Source: Brachybacterium sp. UMB0905
Lineage (GTDB): Bacteria; Actinomycetota; Actinomycetes; Actinomycetales; Dermabacteraceae
Direction of reading: 5' to 3'
NCBI RefSeq assembly: GCF_002871795.1
Contig: NZ_PNHL01000003.1
Span: forward strand, 147,392-211,391
Length of the DNA: 64,000 nt
Below are positions 1 through 7,914 of the stretch, in pieces (the first letter of the stretch is position 1; every line of letters begins with the position of its first letter). The notes under the pieces are model-generated. The model had not been told where the DNA came from. It did not search any database and saw nothing but the letters and a program-made list of their open reading frames with translations. A program made the translations under genes and the position numbers.

Positions 1-515
1 AACGGGGGGATGGACCAGCGGGCCAGCAGCTCACCCAGGCCGATGAGGATCCCGGCGGCGAGGGTCGCGGCGAGGACGACGAGGCTGCCGGCGCCGAAGC
101 CGAGTGCTGCGGCGCCGCCCATCATCGCGAAGGCGACGATCACCAGCGGCAGTCGGTACAGGCTGGGCTCCTGCGGGATCGCGGCGGCGCGCTGCCGCGC
201 CTCGGCGAGGTCGAGCTGGCCGCCGATGTACTGGTGGGAGACGTCCTCGAAGGCGGCCAGGCGCGCGAAGTTCTGCACCCGCTCCCCTGCCGAGCGCACC
301 CTCGTGAAGGGAGTCGCGGACTCGTCGGCCAGATAGGAGATCGTCACCTCGTTGAAGGTGACCTGCACGGAGACATTGCGCAGTCCGGAGGAGCTGGTCA
401 CCCGCAGCACGGTGGCGGTGACCTCGGAGGCGGCCGCACCGTTGGTCAGCAGGCCCTCGCCGATCCTCATGGCGAGGTCGAACACGGCATGCAGCCGGGC
501 GGAATCGGTGGGCAC
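1..515 (-). CDS. ThrE-type threonine/serine exporter, N-terminal part (cut by window edge)
   Basis: Partial gene whose 3' part lies outside the window. The readable 171 residues start MPTDSARLHAVFDLAMRIGEGL and hold the soluble N-terminal domain of the ThrE family (DUF1212, with the typical G-A-A-A-S-E-V motif near residue 35). The first membrane segments (FAMMGGAAALGFGAG...) follow from about residue 135. Family members export threonine and serine across the cytoplasmic membrane. The GTG start at 515 is chosen because GGAAGG lies 8 nt upstream. It runs in the same direction as the DUF3017 gene 93 nt upstream. The family call is good; the exact substrate is inferred. Confidence 0.75.
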   Translation of the reverse strand, partial: MPTDSARLHAVFDLAMRIGEGLLTNGAAASEVTATVLRVTSSSGLRNVSVQVTFNEVTISYLADESATPFTRVRSAGERVQNFARLAAFEDVSHQYIGGQLDLAEARQRAAAIPQEPSLYRLPLVIVAFAMMGGAAALGFGAGSLVVLAATLAAGILIGLGELLARWSIPP

Positions 516-608
516 GGGTCGATCCTTCCACAGCGCTGCGCGGGGCGGACAGCCTGGGCGCACACCGGAAAGGTCACAGCGCCAGGTCAGCGGGCCGGAC
601 CGCTGTGC

Positions 609-899
609 TCACAGGTTCGGGGAGGTGGACAGCACGCCGATGGCGATGGCGAGCACCGCGAGCGCCGTGACGTCCAGGGCGCGGGACCGCACAGCGAGGG
701 CGCCAACGGTCCGCACCGGCAGCACGGCGCGCAGCAGCGCGAGCACCCCGAGCTCCAGGCTCAGCAGCATCCCGGCCAGCGGCGCGGAGTGCAGCGCGCC
801 GATCAGCACGATCACGCCGAGCACCAGGAGCGCGACGATCAGCACCGCCTGTCTCTGGAAGGCGGCGCGGAGGGTGAAGGGTGATCGTGTCCGGCGCAC
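609..899 (-). CDS. DUF3017 small membrane protein
   Basis: A 96-residue protein with three hydrophobic stretches (about 18-38, 43-60 and 74-93) separated by short arginine turns. The C-terminal R-S-R-A-L-D-V motif matches the actinobacterial DUF3017 family, whose function is unknown. The GTG start at 899 is supported by a leaderless promoter: TAGCAT (906-911 on this strand) followed by six bases and then the start codon. It is divergent from aspA; the two -10 boxes are about 30 nt apart. Confidence 0.7.
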   Translation of the reverse strand: MRRTRSPFTLRAAFQRQAVLIVALLVLGVIVLIGALHSAPLAGMLLSLELGVLALLRAVLPVRTVGALAVRSRALDVTALAVLAIAIGVLSTSPNL

Positions 900-941
900 C
901 GGACCATGCTACGTCGGGCCGTGGTCGTGGCGCGGGATCGC

Positions 942-974
942 TAGGCTGGTCGGCGGTCGGCAGTGCCGCCGACC
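942..974 (+). promoter_or_regulatory. aspA -10 box and overlapping inverted repeat
   Basis: TAGGCT at 942-947 is a good -10 box for aspA. It is followed directly by a perfect 9-bp inverted repeat (948-956 and 966-974, 9-nt loop) that spans the expected transcription start. It could act as an operator or as a 5' hairpin protecting the leader. No -35 box is obvious. Confidence 0.4.
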
Positions 975-1003
975 CACACCGATCTCGAGGAGAAACCCTT
1001 CCG

Positions 1004-2527
1004 ATGACCAGCCCCGGTTCCGCTCCCGCACCGGTCCGCACCGAGCACGATCTGCTGGGTGACCGTGACGTTCCCGCCAGCGCCTACTACGGCGTGCAGA
1101 CCCTGCGGGCGATGGAGAACTTCCGCATCACCGACGTTCCGGTGTCCCACTTCCCGAAGCTCATCATCGCGCTCGCCCAGGTGAAGCGGGCCGCAGCCCG
1201 GGCGAACCACGCGCTGGGCCTGCTGGACGACCGGGTGGCCGGCGCCATCGAGCAAGCCTGCGAGGAGATCGCCGACGGTGCCCTGCACGAGCACTTCACC
1301 GTGGACATGATCCAGGGCGGTGCGGGCACCAGCACCAACATGAACGCCAATGAGGTGATCGCCAACCGGGCCCTGGAGATCCTGGGGCACGAGAAGGGCG
1401 ACTACCAGTACGTCCACCCGAACAACCACGTGAACCTGGGGCAGTCCACGAACGACGTGTACCCCACGGCGGTGCGCCTGGCGATTCTGCTGTCCTTCCC
1501 GGCGCTGGCCGAGTCGATGGACTCGCTGATCTCGGCGCTGCGCGCCAAGGGCGAGGAGTTCTCCCACCTGCTGAAGATGGGCCGCACCCAGATGCAGGAT
1601 GCGGTGCCGATGACGCTGGGCCAGGAGTTCACAGGCTGGGCCACCACCATCAGTGAGGATGTGGAGCGCCTGACCCGCACGGCGCGGCTGTTCCAGGAGA
1701 TCAACATCGGCGCCACCGCGATCGGCACCGGTATCACCTCCGATCCGCGCTACGCCCAGCTGGCGGTCAAGGAGCTCGCCGAGATCACGGGGCTGCCGTT
1801 CGTGCTCGCCGGAGACTTGGTGGAGGCCACGAGCGACACCGGCGCCTTCGTGACCTTCTCCGGGGTGCTCAAGCGCATCGCGGTGAAGATCTCGAAGATC
1901 TGCAATGACCTGCGACTGCTGTCCTCCGGTCCGCGCGCGGGCTTCGGGGAGATCACCCTGCCGGCGGTACAGCCGGGCTCCTCGATCATGCCGGGCAAGG
2001 TGAACCCGGTGATCCCGGAGGTCGTGAACCAGGTGGCTTTCGAGGTGATCGGCAACGACCTGACGGTGACGTTCGCGGCGGAGGGCGGGCAGCTGCAGCT
2101 GAACGCCTTCGAGCCGGTGATCGTGTTCAACATCCTGGAGTCCACGCGGGTGATGACCCGGGCGATGCAGACCCTCACCGAGCGCTGCATCGTGGGGATC
2201 GCGCCGAACACCGAGCGGCTGGAGGAGTACGTCTCGCGCTCTATCGGCCTGATCACCGCACTGGTGCCGGTGATCGGCTACGCCCCGGCGACGGAGATCG
2301 CGCAGAAGGCGCTGGTGGAGAACCGGCCGGTGAAGGAGCTGGTGCTCGAGGCCGGGCTGCTGGATGAGGCGCATCTGAACTCGCTGCTGTCCGCCGAGGC
2401 CATGACCAAGCCGTACCGCCCCACCGCGACCGGCTCCATCCCGGTGCTCGCGGACCTGCCCTCGGACAGTGGAGAGTCCGGCAGCTACCCGCACGAGCAG
2501 CCAGCCCCGGTGCAGGACACGGTCTGA
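1004..2527 (+). CDS. aspA: aspartate ammonia-lyase (aspartase)
   Basis: A 507-residue protein of the fumarase/aspartase superfamily, converting L-aspartate to fumarate and ammonia. The N-terminal R-T-E-H-D-L-L-G-D and A-Y-Y-G-V-Q-T-L-R-A pattern separates aspartases from fumarases. The lyase signature GSSIMPGKVNP is present near residue 327 and carries the catalytic serine loop. A longer reading frame from 881 is open, but ATG 1004 starts the conserved sequence and has GAGGAG upstream. A C-terminal tail of about 35 residues (after KPYRPTAT) is low-complexity and not part of the core. Single gene, followed 63 nt later by an insertion sequence. Confidence 0.93.
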   Translation: MTSPGSAPAPVRTEHDLLGDRDVPASAYYGVQTLRAMENFRITDVPVSHFPKLIIALAQVKRAAARANHALGLLDDRVAGAIEQACEEIADGALHEHFTVDMIQGGAGTSTNMNANEVIANRALEILGHEKGDYQYVHPNNHVNLGQSTNDVYPTAVRLAILLSFPALAESMDSLISALRAKGEEFSHLLKMGRTQMQDAVPMTLGQEFTGWATTISEDVERLTRTARLFQEINIGATAIGTGITSDPRYAQLAVKELAEITGLPFVLAGDLVEATSDTGAFVTFSGVLKRIAVKISKICNDLRLLSSGPRAGFGEITLPAVQPGSSIMPGKVNPVIPEVVNQVAFEVIGNDLTVTFAAEGGQLQLNAFEPVIVFNILESTRVMTRAMQTLTERCIVGIAPNTERLEEYVSRSIGLITALVPVIGYAPATEIAQKALVENRPVKELVLEAGLLDEAHLNSLLSAEAMTKPYRPTATGSIPVLADLPSDSGESGSYPHEQPAPVQDTV

Positions 2528-2657
2528 GCTCGCGGGGCGGTAGCCCGCCGCCGCCGCGTTTTCCCTGTTTCCTTGCATCCGCGTGCCGGGTGTCCCGCGT
2601 CAGACTGTGTGGCAGAGTCCGTTAGTTGCGGGTCTTACCTGAAGGAGTCTGATCATC

Positions 2658-2975
2658 ATGACCCGACCACCCGTCGTTGCAGTGGAGGAGAAGGTCCGTA
2701 TCGTCCTGTCGATCCTGGCAGGCGAGGTGACTGTCGCAGAGGCTGCTCGCCGCGCGAAGGTCTCCGAGCAGTCCGTAGGTAACTGGAAACGACAATTCCT
2801 CGAAGGAGGGCGCTCTGGCGTAGCTGCCGGGAAATCGAAACCGAGCAGCCGCGAGAAACAGCTCGAGGAGGAGATAGCGGATCTCACCCAAGCGCTTGGC
2901 GAGGCTCACCTCGAAGCCCGCGTATGGAAGAAAAGTGCTGAGGGCCGCCTGGGCCCTTCGAGGACCTCGAGATGA
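2658..2975 (+). CDS. IS3-family transposase OrfA (helix-turn-helix)
   Basis: A 105-residue DNA-binding subunit. Residues 10-50 form the HTH (VTVAEAARRAKVSEQSVGNWKRQF), followed by a leucine-zipper-like segment (EKQLEEEIADLTQALGEAHLEARVW). GAAGGAG precedes the ATG. Its stop overlaps the orfB start as ATGA (2972-2975), which suggests translational coupling or frameshifting to make the OrfAB product. Confidence 0.85.
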   Translation: MTRPPVVAVEEKVRIVLSILAGEVTVAEAARRAKVSEQSVGNWKRQFLEGGRSGVAAGKSKPSSREKQLEEEIADLTQALGEAHLEARVWKKSAEGRLGPSRTSR

Positions 2976-3919
2976 TCCGCCAGGAAGCGGGCATGTCGAC
3001 CTCGAGGTTCTGCGAATTATTCGACATGCCCGAGCGGACCTGGCGTCGCTGGCAATCTCGCCACCGGGACGGTGAAAGCGTTCGCGGTCCGTGGCCCACG
3101 CCCGCACGCGATGCCGCCCATGACATGGTCATCGACATGGCGCAGCAACACCCCGCCTGGGGGCATCGGAAGATCTGGGCGATGACCAGATACGAGGGCG
3201 GGCAGGCCTTGGCGTCCACCGTCATGCGGATCATGCAGGACGCGAACCTCCTGCTGCCCACCAACTACCAGAAGCACCAACGCGACCTGGCAGGCGCCAG
3301 GAGAGCGGCGTTCGCCCAGACGCCCACCGGAGCGAACCAGGTGTGGCAGCTGGACTTCAGCGAGTTCGAAACCATTTCAGGGGGTGTGTGGCGCCTGGCG
3401 GGATGCCGCGACTACTGGAGCAAATACGAATACCCCTGGCATATCTCACCGACCGCCAATCAACACGACGCCATCGAAGCGGTCGAGCTTGCCCTTGCCG
3501 AGTATGAAGCACTGGCCGGAGCGGCACTCATCGACTCCTGCAACATGACACCCGATGGCGAGATTGAGCCATGTCTCACCATCGTCACTGAAAACGGTGG
3601 CCCGTTCCGCTCCTTCCGCTTCGAGCACTTCATCACGTCACATCCCGAATTGCGTCACGTGCGCACCCGCGTGAAGTCTCCCGGGCAGAACGGTTCACGA
3701 GAACGCGGATTCGGATCTCTTAAATACGAACGGCTCTACCGAGAAGAGATCCACGACGCCCTGGAGCTGACCCGCCACGCCGAGGAGTACCGGCTGGAGT
3801 ACAACACGGTGCGGCCCCACGAGGCCATCGCCTGGAACCGGCCCCTGGACGTCCACCTCGGGCACGCCAGCCCCGACACCCCCAACTTTGCTGGCCCCAC
3901 AATCCTGCCAACAACTTGA
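2972..3919 (+). CDS. IS3-family transposase OrfB, integrase core (catalytic Asp replaced)
   Basis: A 315-residue protein with an HTH_21-like N-terminus and an rve integrase core from about residue 120. The first catalytic Asp is in WQLDFSEF (D128) and the final Glu in GSRERGFGSLKYE (E244). The middle position, normally T-D-N-G, reads TENGGPF: Glu207, codon GAA at 3590-3592. That breaks the DDE triad and probably inactivates the enzyme. Everything else is intact and full length. Confidence 0.85.
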   Translation: MIRQEAGMSTSRFCELFDMPERTWRRWQSRHRDGESVRGPWPTPARDAAHDMVIDMAQQHPAWGHRKIWAMTRYEGGQALASTVMRIMQDANLLLPTNYQKHQRDLAGARRAAFAQTPTGANQVWQLDFSEFETISGGVWRLAGCRDYWSKYEYPWHISPTANQHDAIEAVELALAEYEALAGAALIDSCNMTPDGEIEPCLTIVTENGGPFRSFRFEHFITSHPELRHVRTRVKSPGQNGSRERGFGSLKYERLYREEIHDALELTRHAEEYRLEYNTVRPHEAIAWNRPLDVHLGHASPDTPNFAGPTILPTT

Positions 3920-3970
3920 CACGGGACAACGCCACCCAACCCAGCTCCCGAACCCGAAGAAACATCGAGG

Positions 3971-5272
3971 CTAGGCTTCATCGCCCCATTCCGTGGCGGC
4001 CGCTACACGACGCAGTGCCGGCGATGCCCAACAGATAATGGCCCCAGCCGCCAAGAAACCTGCAAAGGCTAGGGCAGCACCGAACTGGCCCAGAAACTCT
4101 ACACCTACTCCGGCTAGTGCGGGACCAAGAGGCGCAGCCGCGGACCCTAATAATCCCGCTGCAGCACCCGCCCGACCTTGGTACTTATTGGGGATAGAGG
4201 CAACACTGTACGCCCCAAGCACGGCATTAAGGAAAGGAAACGGAAATACTACCACAGCGAATGCGGCCAGAGTAAGAATGACACTACCTGTTGAGAAGGA
4301 AACCCCGAGGGCTCCGATGGAAGATAGGGTCAGCGCTGTTGTCGCAATTGGATATGCGCGAATCTTCGAAGCAACCGACCCGGCAAAGAATGATCCGATA
4401 ATAACACCAATGCCGGTCGCGGTCCCCAGTCCCCCGATCAAAGCGTACACAACACCCCTCTCTTGCCATGAAAATACGATCGTAGTGAAGAGCCCGCTGA
4501 ACCCCAAGTTGCCTACCGTCACAGCCAGTATCAACGTAGGAAGGGCGGCAATTCCCCAGACAATCTTGAACCCTACCAACATGCCCGCCAGGCGACCCAC
4601 CTGCTCGCCTTGCGGCTCCAGCTTTGAGCGTTTTTCCGATTCATCCCTCGTGGGATGCAGATCCTGAGGTATAAGCTTGATTGACACGATCGTGACAATA
4701 TTCCCAAGCGCCGTAAGCGCAAATGGGATTGATTGCGAAAATGCAAACAGGAAGCCTCCCACAGGGGCGCCCGCGAGCGACGCTGCCGCATCTCGGCCCT
4801 CCTCTAGAGATGACGCGTAAGGAAAGAGCTGCGGGGGGAGTATGCTCTTTAGTATAGCGTTTACGGCTGCATTAGATATAGCGAGTGCGATGCCGGCGAA
4901 AACAAGCAGTGGGATCAGTGAAGCGGTATTGACCAGCCCTACCTCTAACCCTAGAGCTAATGCGCCATATGAAACCGCTGCGAGCGACGTCATTAAGTAC
5001 ACAATTTTACGGCGGTCGACAGTGTCAACGACCATGCCGGCCGGTACCCTTACAAGCAGGGCCGCTAGCGTTACTACACCTTGAATAATCCCAGCCATCA
5101 TCGGGGATCCGGTGACCGCTAGAGCCAAGAGTGGAACGGTTATGACAGAAATTGCTCTGCCAAACTCAGTAAAACTGTCCCCGATAAACCATGGTACGTA
5201 TCCTGGGACCTGTCGAAGATCACGTCGACCGTGGGAAGAATCTCGACGGTGAGATTCGCTATGGGTGGCCAT
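3971..5272 (-). CDS. MFS exporter of the RiPP locus
   Basis: A 433-residue major facilitator protein with about 12 membrane segments. It has the loop-2 motif R-V-P-A-G-M-V-V-D-T-V-D-R-R-K (residues 55-70) and a central cytoplasmic loop near residues 190-220 (DESEKRSKLEPQG). It resembles drug/siderophore-type exporters (MFS_1/MFS_3). ATG 5272 is preferred to longer in-frame starts because it follows a GGGGG-type ribosome site and begins the soluble N-terminus. It is the last gene of a three-gene operon, 49 nt after the radical SAM gene, so its likely job is export of the modified peptide or self-protection. Base composition is near 50-55% GC, well below the surrounding genome, which indicates transfer. 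Confidence 0.8.
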   Translation of the reverse strand: MATHSESHRRDSSHGRRDLRQVPGYVPWFIGDSFTEFGRAISVITVPLLALAVTGSPMMAGIIQGVVTLAALLVRVPAGMVVDTVDRRKIVYLMTSLAAVSYGALALGLEVGLVNTASLIPLLVFAGIALAISNAAVNAILKSILPPQLFPYASSLEEGRDAAASLAGAPVGGFLFAFSQSIPFALTALGNIVTIVSIKLIPQDLHPTRDESEKRSKLEPQGEQVGRLAGMLVGFKIVWGIAALPTLILAVTVGNLGFSGLFTTIVFSWQERGVVYALIGGLGTATGIGVIIGSFFAGSVASKIRAYPIATTALTLSSIGALGVSFSTGSVILTLAAFAVVVFPFPFLNAVLGAYSVASIPNKYQGRAGAAAGLLGSAAAPLGPALAGVGVEFLGQFGAALAFAGFLAAGAIICWASPALRRVAAATEWGDEA

Positions 5273-5321
5273 CTTACCCCCGCTGAATCGGTTATCTCGC
5301 TCTATAGTGTAGTTCCTCCCC

Positions 5322-6686
5322 CTACTCCGACGTGGCGCGTAGACCACCCATCGGCGCAATCCGGTCAAGGCGCTCAGGCATGTTATATCTCCACGGAGGG
5401 CATGGAACGTTGCCATCAAACCATTGTTTGGGACAAGCTCCGCCACAGATTGGGAGAATGGGGCAACGGCGACATGTCGATACGCCACCGTTGATGCCAG
5501 CTTCGACCCAGTCGTCGTAGTCCCCGCGAGGCCGCGGCTTCTTAGGATCAAGGCTAAGTACATGACCAACGGAACGTTCCGGGTCTAGGCCCGGTGCGAG
5601 CGGCTGTTCGGTGCAAGTGAAGACGTGTCCCCGGGTGCCGATAACCTCCTTGTCCAGGTCTGTTGCGGTGCAGACAGCTCCAACAAGACTACGAGGGAAG
5701 AGGGAGAACCGGAAATGTAGTGTACGTGCATAGTCAAGAAGCACGAGCTGTTTTTCTGCAAACTCCTTCCGGTCAATCTTTCCAACCGCGGTGTCGGTGC
5801 CCCAATCGTAGACCGGAACGATGTTCAACGATACGGCTGGGGCGTTCAGCCCTCTGTCTGCGAGATCCTGCAGTAGGTCTTCGATAGAGTCGACGTTCCC
5901 CTCGTGTACATTCACCCGGACTGACAGGCGGAGATCCTTGAACTTGTTAATGTTAGAACAGATGTACGCCAGATTAGAAACGATTGATTGATAGTCAGTC
6001 CCCGGCTTAGAATTCTTCTGTGGGCGGCTTTGATCATGTATATTCTCGGGCCCATCAATTGTTACCTCGGCGAACCTGAGGTTAGCGTCGCCATACATGG
6101 TGTGTGCTATTTTTGGACTCAGCAAGAGGCCATTGGTGGGCATTTGAGACACCCATGTTAGATTCGCCTCAGCGGCAATTTCAGTGATTCGCCTGGATAG
6201 ACGCAGGATAGAGCGAATTCCGAGGAGCGGCTCGCCGCCGAACCAGCTGACACGGAATTCAGTGGCTCCCGGGGATCGGCTTATGCGATGTTCGAGTCGA
6301 CGTAACACCCTATCTTCTATCGGATTCGGCATATTCCCGGCAGAATGCTGCTGGCCACAGTACTCGCACCCAAGATTGCACTGCGATGTTGGCATGATCA
6401 CCATCGATACCGTTTGGCTGTTGAGCCCTGCCTTGAGCTGGTTATCGAGTACTTCGCGTACCTCATGGTCTCGCTCATCATTAGTTAGGGGCCGTAACCC
6501 CGCATCGGCGAGGAATGCTTGCTCACGTAAGGTCAGGCGGTCATACTGGGCTCGGTTGATACATCCGGAGAGAAGCTCGGTGCTTACTGCCTTAAACGAC
6601 TGAGTCTTGGTATTGTGGGCAATTCGGTACCGCACGCCATCTTGTTCAAATAGCGATTTGGACAGGATCGTGAACTGTGAATGCAT
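5322..6686 (-). CDS. radical SAM/SPASM peptide maturase
   Basis: A 454-residue enzyme. Residues 1-90 form a winged-helix-like front region that may bind the leader peptide. The radical SAM motif CNLGCEYC (C103, C107, C110) binds the [4Fe-4S] cluster that cleaves S-adenosylmethionine, and SWFGGEPLL (147-155) is the usual GGEP motif. A SPASM domain with auxiliary-cluster cysteines follows: C339, C358, C405, C408, C414, C418 and C429. Enzymes of this layout modify ribosomal peptides by making thioether or C-C crosslinks, or by epimerisation. ATG 6686 is chosen because GGAAAGG lies 8 nt upstream; an in-frame ATG 33 nt earlier lacks a site. It lies 61 nt after a small two-cysteine peptide gene and upstream of an MFS gene. 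The precise chemistry cannot be read from sequence. Confidence 0.88.
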   Translation of the reverse strand: MHSQFTILSKSLFEQDGVRYRIAHNTKTQSFKAVSTELLSGCINRAQYDRLTLREQAFLADAGLRPLTNDERDHEVREVLDNQLKAGLNSQTVSMVIMPTSQCNLGCEYCGQQHSAGNMPNPIEDRVLRRLEHRISRSPGATEFRVSWFGGEPLLGIRSILRLSRRITEIAAEANLTWVSQMPTNGLLLSPKIAHTMYGDANLRFAEVTIDGPENIHDQSRPQKNSKPGTDYQSIVSNLAYICSNINKFKDLRLSVRVNVHEGNVDSIEDLLQDLADRGLNAPAVSLNIVPVYDWGTDTAVGKIDRKEFAEKQLVLLDYARTLHFRFSLFPRSLVGAVCTATDLDKEVIGTRGHVFTCTEQPLAPGLDPERSVGHVLSLDPKKPRPRGDYDDWVEAGINGGVSTCRRCPILPICGGACPKQWFDGNVPCPPWRYNMPERLDRIAPMGGLRATSE

Positions 6687-6705
6687 AATGTCTGCCTTTC
6701 CGAAC

Positions 6706-6735
6706 GGCGGTCCGACCATGGGAGGTCGACCCGCC
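6706..6735 (-). promoter_or_regulatory. stem-loop between precursor peptide and maturase genes
   Basis: On the minus strand GGCGGGTCGACC and GGTCGGACCGCC flank a 6-nt loop (10 of 12 positions pair, with a 2-nt internal mismatch). It sits in the 61-nt gap between the precursor and maturase genes and lacks a T-run. It could be a partial terminator or an mRNA end-stabiliser giving more precursor than enzyme, as in many RiPP operons. Confidence 0.4.
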
Positions 6736-6747
6736 TGGTTCAGAGGG

Positions 6748-6837
6748 TCAGGGGCGGCAGCCCGCGTTCAGGCAACTTTCATTGCCGGGGGCGAAGATGG
6801 TGTCTTCATCTTCAATCATGTTCTCCAGGTCGATCAC
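6748..6837 (-). CDS. RiPP precursor peptide (29 aa, two cysteines)
   Basis: A short gene encoding 29 residues. The GTG start at 6837 has a near-perfect AGGAGG ribosome site 7 nt upstream, the strongest in this region. The N-terminal half is acidic and leader-like (starts MIDLENMIEDED). The C-terminus is ESCLNAGCRP, with Cys22 and Cys27 in a C-X4-C arrangement, and ends in TGA. It is immediately upstream of, and co-directional with, a radical SAM/SPASM maturase and an MFS exporter, the classic order precursor-modifier-exporter. No peptidase is encoded nearby, so leader removal would use a host protease. I know of no named family with this core. An internal ATG at codon 7 is possible but has poorer spacing. 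Confidence 0.75.
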   Translation of the reverse strand: MIDLENMIEDEDTIFAPGNESCLNAGCRP

Positions 6838-6945
6838 TGCGGCACCTCCTCTCCGATGAGGACTTGACAACACTGGACTCTCGACAATAACAGCGCGTGA
6901 TGTTAGTCACCAGTCAGTGGGCTTGCCCGCAAGTCGTTGACGGTT

Positions 6946-6968
6946 GATCAAGCTGCTTGGGCTTGATC
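6946..6968. terminator. hairpin between decayed IS and RiPP operon
   Basis: Perfect 8-bp inverted repeat GATCAAGC / GCTTGATC with a 7-nt loop. It lies between the end of the decayed IS3 element and the precursor gene, both read on the minus strand, so it could insulate the RiPP operon from read-through. No T-run is visible. Confidence 0.3.
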
Positions 6969-7011
6969 TGCGTGTTCGGGACTGCCGCACGATCAGGTGA
7001 CAGTTGGGCTG

Positions 7012-7914
7012 TCAGGCCGCGAGGCTCACGGCCGGGTTCATGACAGTCTCGTATTCGATGGGGGTCAATCGGCCCAGGCGGGCCTGTCGGCGACGGTGAT
7101 AGGTCCGCTCGATCCAGGTAATGATCGCGATCCGCAGCTCCTCGCGGGTCCGCCAGCGCTTGCGGTCCAGGACGTTCTTCTGGAGCAGGGCGAAGAAGGA
7201 CTCCATCGCGGCGTTGTCCCCGGCGGTACCGACTTGCCCCATCGATCCGATGAGGTGGTGACGGTTCAGGGCGTGCACGAACTTCCGTGATCGGAACTGA
7301 GATTCGCGGTCTGGATGCACGATGCACCCAGCGACGTCACCCCGGCGGGAAGTAGCGTTGTCCAGGGCATTCACGGCCAGACGCGCCTTCATCCGGTCGC
7401 TGATGGAGTAGCCGACGGTCCGGCCGGAGAATGCGTCCTTGATGGCGCAGAGGTAGAGCTTGCCCTCGCCCGTGGGGTGTTCGGAGGGGGCACCTCCCGC
7501 TGCGATGATGCGCGGAGCGCGCAGCGGGGGAATGTCGGTCAGCCACAGTTCGTTGACGTCATCAGCAGTGAAGTCCCGCCGCACGAGGTCATCGTGCACC
7601 GACGGGCGGGGCCGCTTGCCGTTCTTCCCACGCTTCTTTCCGAACGCGGACCAGCACTGGTTGTTCCGGCAGATCCGCCACGGGGTGCGCTTACACATGC
7701 GCTGACCAGCGTTCTGCGCTTCGCTGGCCAGGAGCCGGTAGCCGTACTCGGGGTCGTCGACGCGGGCGTCCAGCAGGGCGTTCGCCCGGTACGCCTCCAC
7801 CAGCTCAGAGGTGGTGACCTGCTGGTGGCGCCAGCGGTAGTACGGCTAGCGGGGGAGCTTCAGGACCCGCAGGGACATCGTGATGGGGATGCCGTCGACG
7901 GCGATCTCACTCAC
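7012..7914 (-). pseudogene. IS3 transposase OrfB, interrupted
   Basis: Integrase-core transposase that would start at GTG 7914 (VSEIAVDGIPITMSLRVLKLPR). An in-frame TAG at 7846-7848 interrupts it where relatives have Gln before P-Y-Y-R-W. The catalytic Asp and Glu motifs remain (ELWLTDI, HPDRESQF, AAMESFFALLQ), but D-R-G-S-Q has become D-R-E-S-Q. About 47 nt of foreign hairpin (7486-7532) adds P-P-L-R-A-P-R-I-I-A-A-G-G-A-P-S in frame after WLTDI. Not expected to be active. Confidence 0.8.
7486..7532. repeat. small mobile hairpin element, copy 1
   Basis: Begins GGGGGCACCTCCCGC and ends GCGGGGGAAT, with an internal perfect 9-bp inverted repeat CCCGCTGCG / CGCAGCGGG. It lies inside a transposase gene exactly where homologues have no residues. 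A second copy with the same outer sequences lies at 22501-22531 in an IS110 transposase. The shared ends and the shared habit of splitting a gene argue for a mobile or MITE/REP-like element. Confidence 0.65.

Larger units (their letters stand above)
2591..3928 (+). mobile_element. IS3-family insertion sequence (copy a)
   Basis: 1338 bp with imperfect terminal inverted repeats: TGTCCCGCGTCAGACTGTG at the left, and TGTCCCGTGTCAAGTTGTTG read inward from the right. It carries two overlapping genes, orfA (2658-2975) and orfB (2972-3919). The orfB stop lies inside the right repeat, as is usual in this family. No target duplication is visible (flanks CGGG and ACGC), so one end may have been rearranged after insertion. 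It forms the left border of the low-GC RiPP region. Confidence 0.85.

Noticed and set aside
881..1003. Longer aspartase starting at 881
   Set aside because: The extension covers the promoter and hairpin and is not conserved-looking; ATG 1004 has GAGGAG.
6864..6892. TTGACA-N17-ATAACA promoter on the plus strand
   Set aside because: It points away from the precursor gene into the end of a decayed IS on the other strand; no plus-strand gene follows.
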